Below are positions 1 to 9,024 of a stretch of DNA of 19,015 nt, in pieces (position 1 is the stretch's first letter; every line of letters begins with the position of its first letter). A program made the position numbers and the translations under genes. Location: the NCBI GenBank assembly GCA_903958995.1, contig CAJBVG010000286.1:1-19015 (forward strand), written 5' to 3'. The DNA comes from an uncultured bacterium (GTDB taxonomy: Bacteria; Bacteroidota; Bacteroidia; Sphingobacteriales; Sphingobacteriaceae). The notes under the pieces were generated by a model, which saw only the letters and a list, made by a program, of their open reading frames with translations, ran no database searches and was not told where the DNA came from.

Positions 1-45
1 TAAATAATTTTAATAATTCCCAATATTAATATACTAAAAAAACAA

Positions 46-3000
46 ATGTTTATGAGTAATTACTTTTACAATAACCTAAAAAAATGGTGCTTTACATTAG
101 CTCTCATTTTTACCGCGAGTATTGTATTTTCTCAGGGCTTAAGTGGTATTTACACCATTGACCCTCTCGGAACAACAAACAACTACACAACGTTGAAAGA
201 AGCAATCGATTCTTTAAACTCTAAGGGTGTAGGTACTGGTGGTGTAACGTTCAACATTGTTGCAAACTTTACCGAAACCTCCCCAGTTGGTGGTTATACG
301 GTAAGCGCAACAGGAACTGCTGCAAACCCTATTGTATTTCAAAAATCGGGTATTGGTGCAAATCCATTATTAACCGCTTATATAGGTGGTGTAGGTACAC
401 CAGCAGTTGCTGCTGATGGTATTTTTAGATTAGTTGGTTCTGACTATGTAACAATAGATGGAATTGATTTATCAGAAAATGCTGCCAATACAGCTAACCC
501 AGCTACAATGGAGTATGGTTATGGTATGTTTAAGTCAAGTGTAACGAATGGTTGTCAGTATGTAAACATTAAAAATTGCGTAGTAACACTTAGCAATTTG
601 AATAATGCTAGTACAGCTGCACCGATGGTTGAAGGATCTGTTGGTATCATGTTTATGAATTCAACAGCAGCAGCACCAAACACTGTATTAACAGTAACCT
701 TAAGAAGTGGTACAAACTCATACAACACAATACAAAGTAACACGATTCAAAATTGTAATTATGGAATTGCCATGATTGGATTTGCTGGGTCAACACCTTT
801 TTTAACTACAGATACTTTAAATACTATTGGTGGTTTAACTATTGATAAGGGTAATATTATCCGAAATTATGGTGGTGCAGCTGCAGCAACTAACCCTGCA
901 GCAGGTATTAGAACTTTGGCTCAATATGGATTATTAATTTCATATAATAATGTAAACAATAATACTGGTTCAAATACAAACCACTTAAGTACTTTAAGAG
1001 GTATTTATCTAAATACCGCAACGAGCGCTAATGCAACTATTAGTAATAATATTGTTAATTTATCTGGTGGAGCTACAGTCTCACAAATTTCAGGTATTGA
1101 AAACGTTTCGGGAGGAACCTCGGCTTCTAATACAATTAACATAACAAACAATCAAGTAAGAGTAAAATATTTAACCGCTACAACAGGAACGGTTTATGGT
1201 ATTTATAATACTGCTTCAGCAACAACAGTAAACATTAAAAATAATAATGTTTCTAAAATGTTTTACAGCGGAGTTGGATTATTAGGAACCGGAACCATCT
1301 ATGGAATCTATAATACAGGTAGTACTCCTAACCTTTTTGTTAATAATAACACTATAGATTCGATTGTACGTAGCGGAACAACTGGTGCTACTACTATTGG
1401 TATTTATACATCATCGGGAACAATTCAAACCCTAAAAAATAATAGCATTTCCAACATTATTGATAATGGAACGATAGGAACAGCTGGTATTTTGTATGGA
1501 ATTCAAGTTGCAGGTACAACAGTTGTTGTAGATAGCAATACGGTTACAAATTTAACCAACTACAAAACTACGAGTACTGCTGCTATGTATGGAATTTATA
1601 ATTTTGGTTTTCCTTCTAATGAAAATTATAATTATAATACCATTACTAACCTTACAAATTTAGGAACTGGTGCTTTATTTGGTTTATATTCTAGTACATC
1701 ATCTGGTGTTAAAACTATTTCTAATAATACAATCAATACCTTGTCTGGTAAGGCTGCGGTAGATGGTATTAGAAGCGGTTCAAGTACGCCATCTATTTTT
1801 AAAAATAAAATTAACAACATTACAACTAATGGTGTTACTGGATTAGCTTCTGGTATTACCCTTACTACAGTTTCTTCTGTTGGTGCTACAATTTATAACA
1901 ACTTTATTAGTGACCTTAAAGCACCAATAGCTTCAAACACTACTGATGCGGTTAGGGGGATTAATATAACTAGTACAACCTCATCATCAAACGTTAATAT
2001 TTATTATAATACTATTTATTTAAGTGCAACATCTTCTGGTGCAAACTTTTATACGTCAGGTATTTTCCATACTTATAGCGCTACAGCAACTTCGGCTTCA
2101 TTGGTGTTAAAAAACAACATCATTGTTAATAAATCTGTTGCAAATGGAACAGGTTTGACAGTTGCCCTTAGAAGATCAGCTTCTACAGATTTAGCTAACT
2201 ATAATACATCTTCTAATAATAATATATTTTATGCCGGTACTCCAAGTGCTAGTAATTTAATTTATTATGATGGAACCAATGCTGATCAATTACTATCAGA
2301 TTTTAAAACACGTGTTGCCCCACGTGAAATATACACAAGTACTGAAGATGTTCAGTTTACCAATACTACTACAAATGATTTACACATTTTAGGTACGGTA
2401 ACACTTGTTGAATCTAATGGAGTTGCCATTTCAGGAATTACTACCGATATGGACAATCAGGTTCGCCCGGGACCAGTTGGTTCTGTAAATGGTGGTGGAG
2501 TAGCCCCAGATATTGGTGCGGATGAAATTGATGCTGTTCCTTCATTTCCATTCGGTGATATTATAGCTCCATCATTTACTTTGGACTCAATTTCTCCTGC
2601 ATTAAATTTAAATGCTTGTTTAGGAAGTAGCCATACATTTTATGCTACAATAACAGATGCCGGAAGTGCTATTGACTCAGCTTTGATTTTTTGGAACCTG
2701 GGAACAACGGCTCAAACGCCTATATCTATGACACATGTTGGTAATAAATACCAAGGAACAATATTAGGTTACTTAGATAGCACAATTTCTTACTCTTTTA
2801 GAGCGGTAGATGCAAGTGTAAATAAGAACAGAACCAATGTTGCAGGATCATCATATTTAAATGCAAAATACTCTGTAATACCAGTAGTATCACAAGCTAC
2901 GGTTACTGCAGGTACAACAATTCAATTAACAAGTAATGTGCCTGTAACTACTAAGATGGGTACTGGTACAACTTCAAATGCAACTAGCACAACTGTTGGC

Positions 3001-6000
3001 GCAGCATACGCAACTTATTATGGAAATGGTCGTCAACAATGGTTAATTAGAGCGTCAGAATTAAAAGCGAGTGGAGTGCCAGCTGGTGTAATTAAATCTA
3101 TTGGATATAAAGTAACAGGTTTAGCAACAGGTGCAGATACACTTGTAAAAAATTATACAATAAGGTTAGCAAACACGTCGGTATCTACTATGACCTCGGC
3201 GATGATCAATACAGGATTAGTAACCGTTACAACACCAGTAAACTATAAACCAGTTTTGGGTATAAATACACATGTTACAAACAATGCATTTTCTTGGGAT
3301 GGGGTTTCAAATTTGGTAGTAGAGGTTTGTTTTGAGAACGGCGTAACAGGAAACGCTTCTACACAAACAGAATTGACAGTAACACCATTCACTAGCACGA
3401 CTTATTATCAAGTTGATGGTGTTGTTGCAGCTTGTGGATCTAATTCTGTTTCTGGTACATCAACTAATAGACCTAATATTTTTGTTGAGTCTCAATCGGT
3501 AGTGACTTCTGCTACTTGGTCTCAAACCGCTGGTGGTGGAATAGCATCAACAACAGCTATCAACACAACAGTAACACCATTAACTGCAGGAACATACACT
3601 TATACCTTAACAGCATCAAATGGAACTTGTAGTTCTACAAATGATGTTACTTTAACTGTATTAAATCCAGCAGCTCCAATTGCACAGTTTAGATTAAGTA
3701 ACGATACTGCTACTGTAGGTTCTAATACTTCAGTAATTACATTAACAGATCAGTCTCTTAATTTACCATCTGCTTGGGAATGGACAATTACTCCAAGCAC
3801 ATATGTGTATGTAAATTCTACAACTAAAAATTCTACTAATCCTCAAGTATCATTTACAGCTACTGGTTTATATTCAGTAAAATTAAAAGCGACAAATATT
3901 ACAGGTGCAGATTCATTAACTAAAGTTGACTCTATTAGAGTTATACCTGGATATTGTGTTGCGGGATTACATAATTTCTCTTCTAATTGTATTGATACAG
4001 TGATTGTTGGCACAATGACAAATATTACAACTTCATGTGCTTTACCATCTTATACTGTTCAATCTGCAACCACCATTATTGAAAAAGCAACACCTACACC
4101 AATAAGTGTAACTACAGGTACTACTAATTCAGTTTTGTCTGTGTGGATTGATTATAACCAAAATGGATTTTTAGAAGCGTCTGAACATTATCAATTAGCG
4201 ACTAGCGCGAGAATTGGTACTGCAACAATTTTTATTCCAGCTACTGCTAAGTCTGGTATCACCAAAATGCGTGTTAGATCAAGAAGTGTTGGTAGTCCAA
4301 ACGGACCAACAGATGCTTGTACTACATTTGGTTCTGGTGAAACAGAAGATTATGATATTAACATAGTAACTCCAGTTGGTGATTTTTACCCACCGGATTT
4401 TGCTAACAACAAAACTATTTTACCAGCTGGTGGAGCTTGTGCTCCTACTTCACATACAGTATCGGTTGGAATTTCAGATACTACTGGTGTGGATTCTGCT
4501 TGGGTAATATGGTCTGTAAATAATATTGCTAGTACACCTATTTTAATGACAAATGCTGCCGGTATTTATTCTGGTACTATTCCTGTTACGACAAAAGGTT
4601 CAAGTGTAGTATATTCATTTAAGGCAATAGATAGTAGTCCAAGAAAAAACATAGGAACAATTGCAGGAGGTTCATATACTGATGCAACGTTTTATGTTGA
4701 TGGAACATCAAGTGCTGATAGTATCGTAATTGGAAGTTCGGTAAACTTTAGTGTTAATGTGGAGCCTAAACCAATAATTGGTAATGGTACTTCAATTACA
4801 ACTAGTGCTCCTAGTCCATATTATACTACATGGTTTGGTAATAAAGAACAATATTTAATTAAAGCTAGTGAATTATCAGCACAAGGAATTGTAGCTGGAG
4901 CAATAACTAGTATTGGCTTAAACGTTGGAACTGTTACTACAACTTTAGCACTTACAAACTTTACAATCTCAATGAAAAACGCTACTCTAGCAGCGTTAAC
5001 GGGAACTTTTGAAACAGGTTTAACTCCTGTATATACTAATGCAGCTTATACTGTATTACCGAACCAAGTTAATAGTCACACGTTCCAAACTCCTTTTGTT
5101 TGGGATGGTATTTCTGATGTTATTATTGAAACATGTTTTAATAATACTAATTGGAATGGTTCACAACAAATTACCTATACAACAACACCATTTGTGTCTT
5201 GTATATATTCAACTCAAGATAATGCAACGGTATGTTCAAATACATCAGGAACAACAAGCAGCAACAGACCAAATTTCTTAGTAGGTCAGCCAAGTTCTGT
5301 TGCCTTTACTTGGGCATCTAATTTGCCAACAGCTGGCTTGTCTGCAACTAATATTCCTACACCTACTGCAACTCCAACAGCTTTGGGTAATTATGAGTTT
5401 TATGTTACTGCAAGTAATGGAACTTGTTCAAATACGGATACAATTAAAGTAAAAGTAAAACCACCAACTCCTCCTATTGCAGGATTTGTGGCTAGTTCAA
5501 CATTAACTACAACTATTTTACCGATTACATTATCTGATACATCAACTAACTTACCTGATGTGTGGAATTGGACAATTACTCCAAATACTGTATCTTATGT
5601 AAATACAACAACTAATGCGTCTAAAAACCCAGAGGTATTGTTTAATACTGCTGGCTTATACACTGTAAAATTAAAAGCTGCCAATATTGGTGGATCTGAT
5701 TCTATAACAAAAGTAGATTACATTAGAGTGTTAACAGGATATTGTACTTCTGCGGCAACAAGTACAGATGATGAGGATATCGGACAAGTGGTTGTTGGTG
5801 TTGATACATTCAATTCACCAGGTCCACTACCTATAACAGTAAACCCAGCATCTACAAATCTTTATAGTTCATTTTTAAACTTTAACGGATTTTCTGCAAA
5901 CAGAATTGTTCCAAAATCGATTTCTGTAAGTATTATTAACCCTACAACATCTGTTTATACTACTACAGTAAATGTGTTTGTGGATCTTAACCACAATGGT

Positions 6001-8916
6001 GTGTTTGATTTACCTATTGAAAGATTATACAAAGGTAAAGCAGCTAACAACACCAATTCAAGAACAGTTACTGGTACTATAACAGTTCCAATTAACGCAA
6101 TTAATGGTGTTACTGGAATGCGTGTAGTAGCTACAGAAACATCTAACACCAATGACACATTACCTGCATGTGGAACATACTTTTGGGGTGAAACAGAAGA
6201 TTATTTATTTAATATCTTATCTCCTCCTCCAGGTGATTATTACCCACCAGATTTTGCAAATCAAACAATTACACCTGCTGGTGGTGGATGTGACCCGGTT
6301 AGTCACACTGTATCATTAACAATTTCCGATACAACAGGAGTTGACTCTGCGTGGGTAGCTTGGAATGTTGATGGTGTTTCTCAACCAAACATCTTTATGT
6401 CACATGTAGGAAGCACTTACTCTGCGGTTATTCCAGCTGCTGGTTCTGGTAGAGTAGTATATGGTTTCATTGCGGTAGATAACAGTATTAATAAAAACTT
6501 TGGTACTTACGCTGGCGGTGCATATAGAGATGCATTACTAAAATCTAAATTAGACTTAGGTGATGATGGATATATTGCAGTAGGTGGAAGCTATTCAATA
6601 GATGGTACAGTTAGAAGTACACCACAAATTGGTACAGGCACAACTGTTTCAACAGGCCCATATAGTCCATATTACACTACTTGGTGGGGTAATAGACAAC
6701 AATATTTAATAAAAGCTAGTGAATTATCTGCTCAAGGTGTATTACCGGGTGCAATTACTAGTTTGGGCTTAAATGTTGGTACGGTTTCAACAACGTATTC
6801 TTTAACGAACTTTACTATATCAATGTCTCAAACTTCGTTAACAGCATTAACAAGTACTTTTGAGACTGGATTAGCACCAGTGTTTACTGATCCGGCTTAC
6901 ATTGTATTACCTAGTCAAGTTAATACTCATATATTCCAATCACCATTTGTTTGGGATGGCGTTTCAAACATTATTATTGAAACTTGTTTCAACAATAGTG
7001 GATGGGGTGGTGCACAACAAATTACTTATACCACAACACCGTTTACATCTTGTATATATTCAGCTCAAGATGCTCCAACGGTATGTGCAAATGCATCAGG
7101 ATCTACAGGTAGTAATAGACCAAATTTCTTAGTAGGTCAACCAGTAACAGCTACTTATTCTTGGACTGCTCCATCAAATGGAGGCTTAAGTGCAACGAAT
7201 ATTCCAAATCCAATTGCTACACCTACGGGTGGAGTTGGAGCATATCAATACATCCTATCAGTTAATGATGGAACATGTACAGCTTTAGATACTATTGTTG
7301 TTAATGTATTAACAAACCCAGTTGTTAACTTAAACGGACCAACTGGTATTATTTGTAGTGCAGCTGGTAAAGTATTGGATGCAGGAAATGTTGGTTCTAC
7401 TTATCAGTGGGAATTAGACAATGTACCAATTGCAAATACTCAAACTATGGTTGCAACAACTGCAGGTACATATAAAGTAACAGTTACCAATCAAGCAGGT
7501 TTATCATCTACAGATACAATTAGATTAACCATAGGTGGTGCATTAAGCTTATCTATACCTGATAAGTCACTATGTATTGGTGGATCAATTACAGTTAATG
7601 CAGGGACATTTACTTCATACTTGTGGTCTACAGGAGCTACTACAGCTAATCTAAATATTAGCAATCCTGGCACTTATTCAGTAAGCGTAACTAATGCTGG
7701 AGGATGTTCTGTCGCGGATACGTTTGTTGTTACATCAGTACCGGCACCATCATTTACATTAGGTGCAGATATGGGAATTTGTGTTAACTCAACTACGTCG
7801 TTAGATGCAGGAAATGCAGGTTCAACATATTTATGGTCAACAAATGCGACTACACAAGTAATAACCGTATCTACAGCTGGTACATATTCTGTAATTGTTC
7901 ACACACCTACAGGATGTACATTGATGGATACAATTGTAATTACAAGTAAACCAGCGCCTACTAAAAACTTGGGTGCAGATGTTTCAATTTGTCCAGGTTC
8001 TGCGGTTTCATTAGATGCTGGAAATACTGGTGCTACTTATTTATGGAGCACAGGAGCAACCACTAAAACAATAAATGTAACAGCTGCTAATACTTATAGA
8101 GTAACAGTAACAAGTGCAAACGGTTGTGTTGTTTCAGATACAATTGTAGTAAGTTTAAAAGCTGCTCCTGTTGTAACACTAGGTGCAGATCAAAATATAT
8201 GTAATAGTGATACTGTTACATTAGATGCTGGAAATGCTGGATCAACTTACTTATGGAGTACTGGTGCAACAACTCGTACTATAAGAGTTAGTGATGCGGG
8301 TACATACACTGTAACAGTGACTAATGTAAACGGATGTTCATCAAGTGATGCTGTAATTATTACAAACAAAGCATTACCTAATGCAGCATACACAATTGCT
8401 TCTTCAGTTGGACAATCAGTTCAATTCCAAGCTACAAGTACAGTTGGTTTACAATTTGCTTGGAACTTTGGAGATCCAACTAGCGCAGCTAACACATCTC
8501 AATTAGGTTCTCCTACACACGTGTTTACAGCGGCTGGAGTATACACAGTAACATTAACAGTTACTAACGTAGCAACAGGTTGTAAAGCAACTACTTCACA
8601 AGTAGTAACCGTATTAGGTGTTGGTAATGATTACACAGAAGTGTTTAAATTAAATGCTGCTCCTAACCCATTCGTTGGTCAAACTAAAATCAACTATGTG
8701 TTACCAGAGAATGCAAATAATGTAAGCATTGAAGTTTACGATATGATCGGAAGAAAAGTAGCTACTGTAATTAGTGGTGACTACCAAGCTGCTGGTTCAT
8801 ATCAATTCGAATACAAAAATGAAGACCTACAAACTGCTTCTGGAGTTTACATGGTTAGATTAATTGTTGATGGTAAAATAGCATATACTAGAATTATAGA
8901 TTTAGCTAAAAACTAA
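46..8916 (+). CDS. Giant T9SS-secreted modular surface protein (2956 aa)
   Basis: This is probably a secreted or cell-surface adhesin-like protein exported by Sec and then by the type IX secretion system. Seen in order: signal peptide (residues 1 to about 29, ending near IVFSQ); right-handed parallel beta-helix region (about 31-830, Asn/Thr/Ser/Gly-rich, with recurrent YGIYN-like strands, closing with an APDIGADE motif typical of such regions); three large modules starting at residues 837, 1445 and 2063; PKD-like domains (about 1207-1302 and 1806-1898); GEVED domains (about 1303-1440 and 1899-2057, with GETEDY signatures and DxNxNG calcium-type loops at D1369 and D1980); five Ig-like repeats (2424-2775); a canonical PKD domain (2776-2865, WNFGD); and a T9SS type A sorting domain (2866-2956, APNPF ... 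IEVYDMIGRKV ... GVYMVRL). No catalytic domain is recognisable. An in-frame ATG at position 52 is an alternative start, and either leaves the signal peptide intact. Only 45 AT-rich bases precede it, so its promoter is not identifiable. The class is secure; the ligand or role is unknown. Confidence 0.93.
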   Translation: MFMSNYFYNNLKKWCFTLALIFTASIVFSQGLSGIYTIDPLGTTNNYTTLKEAIDSLNSKGVGTGGVTFNIVANFTETSPVGGYTVSATGTAANPIVFQKSGIGANPLLTAYIGGVGTPAVAADGIFRLVGSDYVTIDGIDLSENAANTANPATMEYGYGMFKSSVTNGCQYVNIKNCVVTLSNLNNASTAAPMVEGSVGIMFMNSTAAAPNTVLTVTLRSGTNSYNTIQSNTIQNCNYGIAMIGFAGSTPFLTTDTLNTIGGLTIDKGNIIRNYGGAAAATNPAAGIRTLAQYGLLISYNNVNNNTGSNTNHLSTLRGIYLNTATSANATISNNIVNLSGGATVSQISGIENVSGGTSASNTINITNNQVRVKYLTATTGTVYGIYNTASATTVNIKNNNVSKMFYSGVGLLGTGTIYGIYNTGSTPNLFVNNNTIDSIVRSGTTGATTIGIYTSSGTIQTLKNNSISNIIDNGTIGTAGILYGIQVAGTTVVVDSNTVTNLTNYKTTSTAAMYGIYNFGFPSNENYNYNTITNLTNLGTGALFGLYSSTSSGVKTISNNTINTLSGKAAVDGIRSGSSTPSIFKNKINNITTNGVTGLASGITLTTVSSVGATIYNNFISDLKAPIASNTTDAVRGINITSTTSSSNVNIYYNTIYLSATSSGANFYTSGIFHTYSATATSASLVLKNNIIVNKSVANGTGLTVALRRSASTDLANYNTSSNNNIFYAGTPSASNLIYYDGTNADQLLSDFKTRVAPREIYTSTEDVQFTNTTTNDLHILGTVTLVESNGVAISGITTDMDNQVRPGPVGSVNGGGVAPDIGADEIDAVPSFPFGDIIAPSFTLDSISPALNLNACLGSSHTFYATITDAGSAIDSALIFWNLGTTAQTPISMTHVGNKYQGTILGYLDSTISYSFRAVDASVNKNRTNVAGSSYLNAKYSVIPVVSQATVTAGTTIQLTSNVPVTTKMGTGTTSNATSTTVGAAYATYYGNGRQQWLIRASELKASGVPAGVIKSIGYKVTGLATGADTLVKNYTIRLANTSVSTMTSAMINTGLVTVTTPVNYKPVLGINTHVTNNAFSWDGVSNLVVEVCFENGVTGNASTQTELTVTPFTSTTYYQVDGVVAACGSNSVSGTSTNRPNIFVESQSVVTSATWSQTAGGGIASTTAINTTVTPLTAGTYTYTLTASNGTCSSTNDVTLTVLNPAAPIAQFRLSNDTATVGSNTSVITLTDQSLNLPSAWEWTITPSTYVYVNSTTKNSTNPQVSFTATGLYSVKLKATNITGADSLTKVDSIRVIPGYCVAGLHNFSSNCIDTVIVGTMTNITTSCALPSYTVQSATTIIEKATPTPISVTTGTTNSVLSVWIDYNQNGFLEASEHYQLATSARIGTATIFIPATAKSGITKMRVRSRSVGSPNGPTDACTTFGSGETEDYDINIVTPVGDFYPPDFANNKTILPAGGACAPTSHTVSVGISDTTGVDSAWVIWSVNNIASTPILMTNAAGIYSGTIPVTTKGSSVVYSFKAIDSSPRKNIGTIAGGSYTDATFYVDGTSSADSIVIGSSVNFSVNVEPKPIIGNGTSITTSAPSPYYTTWFGNKEQYLIKASELSAQGIVAGAITSIGLNVGTVTTTLALTNFTISMKNATLAALTGTFETGLTPVYTNAAYTVLPNQVNSHTFQTPFVWDGISDVIIETCFNNTNWNGSQQITYTTTPFVSCIYSTQDNATVCSNTSGTTSSNRPNFLVGQPSSVAFTWASNLPTAGLSATNIPTPTATPTALGNYEFYVTASNGTCSNTDTIKVKVKPPTPPIAGFVASSTLTTTILPITLSDTSTNLPDVWNWTITPNTVSYVNTTTNASKNPEVLFNTAGLYTVKLKAANIGGSDSITKVDYIRVLTGYCTSAATSTDDEDIGQVVVGVDTFNSPGPLPITVNPASTNLYSSFLNFNGFSANRIVPKSISVSIINPTTSVYTTTVNVFVDLNHNGVFDLPIERLYKGKAANNTNSRTVTGTITVPINAINGVTGMRVVATETSNTNDTLPACGTYFWGETEDYLFNILSPPPGDYYPPDFANQTITPAGGGCDPVSHTVSLTISDTTGVDSAWVAWNVDGVSQPNIFMSHVGSTYSAVIPAAGSGRVVYGFIAVDNSINKNFGTYAGGAYRDALLKSKLDLGDDGYIAVGGSYSIDGTVRSTPQIGTGTTVSTGPYSPYYTTWWGNRQQYLIKASELSAQGVLPGAITSLGLNVGTVSTTYSLTNFTISMSQTSLTALTSTFETGLAPVFTDPAYIVLPSQVNTHIFQSPFVWDGVSNIIIETCFNNSGWGGAQQITYTTTPFTSCIYSAQDAPTVCANASGSTGSNRPNFLVGQPVTATYSWTAPSNGGLSATNIPNPIATPTGGVGAYQYILSVNDGTCTALDTIVVNVLTNPVVNLNGPTGIICSAAGKVLDAGNVGSTYQWELDNVPIANTQTMVATTAGTYKVTVTNQAGLSSTDTIRLTIGGALSLSIPDKSLCIGGSITVNAGTFTSYLWSTGATTANLNISNPGTYSVSVTNAGGCSVADTFVVTSVPAPSFTLGADMGICVNSTTSLDAGNAGSTYLWSTNATTQVITVSTAGTYSVIVHTPTGCTLMDTIVITSKPAPTKNLGADVSICPGSAVSLDAGNTGATYLWSTGATTKTINVTAANTYRVTVTSANGCVVSDTIVVSLKAAPVVTLGADQNICNSDTVTLDAGNAGSTYLWSTGATTRTIRVSDAGTYTVTVTNVNGCSSSDAVIITNKALPNAAYTIASSVGQSVQFQATSTVGLQFAWNFGDPTSAANTSQLGSPTHVFTAAGVYTVTLTVTNVATGCKATTSQVVTVLGVGNDYTEVFKLNAAPNPFVGQTKINYVLPENANNVSIEVYDMIGRKVATVISGDYQAAGSYQFEYKNEDLQTASGVYMVRLIVDGKIAYTRIIDLAKN
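1195..2040 (+). repeat. Beta-helix repeat region inside the giant protein
   Basis: The encoded protein shows a degenerate repeat centred on a G-I-Y/x strand (YGIYN, IGIYT, YGIQV, YGIYN, FGLYS, DGIRS and so on) followed by an N-N-x-I/V turn. The strand recurs at residues 384, 419, 451, 484, 515, 545 and 573, a period of roughly 28-35 residues. Asparagine-rich turns and alternating small and hydrophobic residues are typical of right-handed parallel beta-helices (pectate-lyase/NosD-like folds). The repeat is visible in protein but poorly conserved in DNA, so it appears old. Confidence 0.7.
2554..7314 (+). repeat. Three large tandem modules (about 1.8 kb each)
   Basis: Three copies of a composite module begin at nt 2554, 4378 and 6232 (residues 837, 1445 and 2063), so the spacing is 1824 and 1854 nt. 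Each starts with an Ig/FN3-like block (copies 2 and 3 open with G-D-[FY]-Y-P-P-D-F-A-N, and copy 1 has the diverged G-D-I-I-A-P-S-F). A beta-sandwich block of unassigned family follows, containing [RK]-A-S-E-L-x-A-x-G-x-x-A-G and a later W-D-G motif (nt about 2950-3500, 4770-5292 and 6620-7143). Copies 1 and 2 continue with Ig-like, PKD-like and GEVED domains. Copy 3 keeps the Ig-like block but then switches to the Ig-like repeat series. Copies 2 and 3 are much closer to each other than to copy 1, also in DNA. Confidence 0.85.
7315..8370 (+). repeat. Five tandem Ig-like repeats of about 70 residues
   Basis: Repeats begin at residues 2424, 2499, 2567, 2637 and 2707 (nt 7315, 7540, 7744, 7954 and 8164), ending at 2775, so the periods are 75, 68, 70, 70 and 69 residues. 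The shared pattern is L-G-A-D ... I-C ... L-D-A-G-N-x-G-[SA]-T-Y-L-W-S-T-x-A-T-T ... G-T-Y-x-V-x-V-x-x-x-x-G-C. Most copies carry one Cys near the start and one near the end, which suggests an intradomain disulfide outside the cell. The first copy is the most diverged. This repeat is common in Bacteroidota surface proteins next to T9SS tails, and here probably acts as a stalk. Confidence 0.85.
8641..8913 (+). other. Type IX secretion C-terminal sorting domain (type A)
   Basis: The last about 91 residues of the giant protein match the T9SS type A C-terminal signal. They contain an N-A-A-P-N-P-F opening, the central S-I-E-V-Y-D-M-I-G-R-K-V strand, a G-x-Y motif, then G-V-Y-M-V-R-L and a basic end with R-I-I-D-L. 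In this family the domain directs passage across the outer membrane and is normally cleaved and replaced by a lipid anchor, or the protein is released. It implies a complete T9SS elsewhere in the genome. Confidence 0.92.
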
Positions 8917-8940
8917 TCATCGTACAAAAAATAATAAAAG

Positions 8941-8976
8941 AAAAGCCCTCGAGAAATCGGGGGCTTTTTTTGTTTT
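8941..8976 (+). terminator. Rho-independent terminator after the giant gene
   Basis: An 11-bp stem pairs AAAAGCCCTCG (8941-8951) with CGGGGGCTTTT (8958-8968), including one G-T wobble, around a six-base loop. A T-rich tail follows (TTTGTTTT). It begins 24 bases after the stop codon and isolates the giant gene from the regulator downstream. Confidence 0.92.
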
Positions 8977-8996
8977 GGTATAGTGGAATAAATTTG
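8970..8996 (+). promoter_or_regulatory. Bacteroidota-type promoter for the Lrp/AsnC gene
   Basis: A perfect TAnnTTTG -7 element (TAAATTTG, 8989-8996) is preceded 16 bases upstream by a TTG (8970-8972, within TTTTG), which fits the -33 element of the primary sigma factor in Bacteroidota. Transcription would start near 9003, giving a leader of about 22 bases before the ATG at 9025. The TTG overlaps the T-tail of the preceding terminator. Confidence 0.55.
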
Positions 8997-9024
8997 GTTA
9001 ATTTATATAATAAGAAATAAAATT

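Noticed and set aside
1190..2050. The regularly repeating GIYN-coding DNA as a CRISPR-like array.
   Set aside because: Spacing is irregular (28-35 codons), repeats are conserved only in protein, and the frame is open throughout, so it is a protein repeat.
5039..5281. Plus-strand frames at 5039-5281 and 6902-7132 that resemble each other.
   Set aside because: Their similarity comes from being the same alternative frame of modules 2 and 3 of the giant protein. The in-frame domains there are unmistakable.
8917..9024. Mobile-element or recombination scar around the giant gene.
   Set aside because: The intergenic sequence is fully accounted for by a terminator and a promoter. No inverted repeats, target duplications or transposase remnants are visible.
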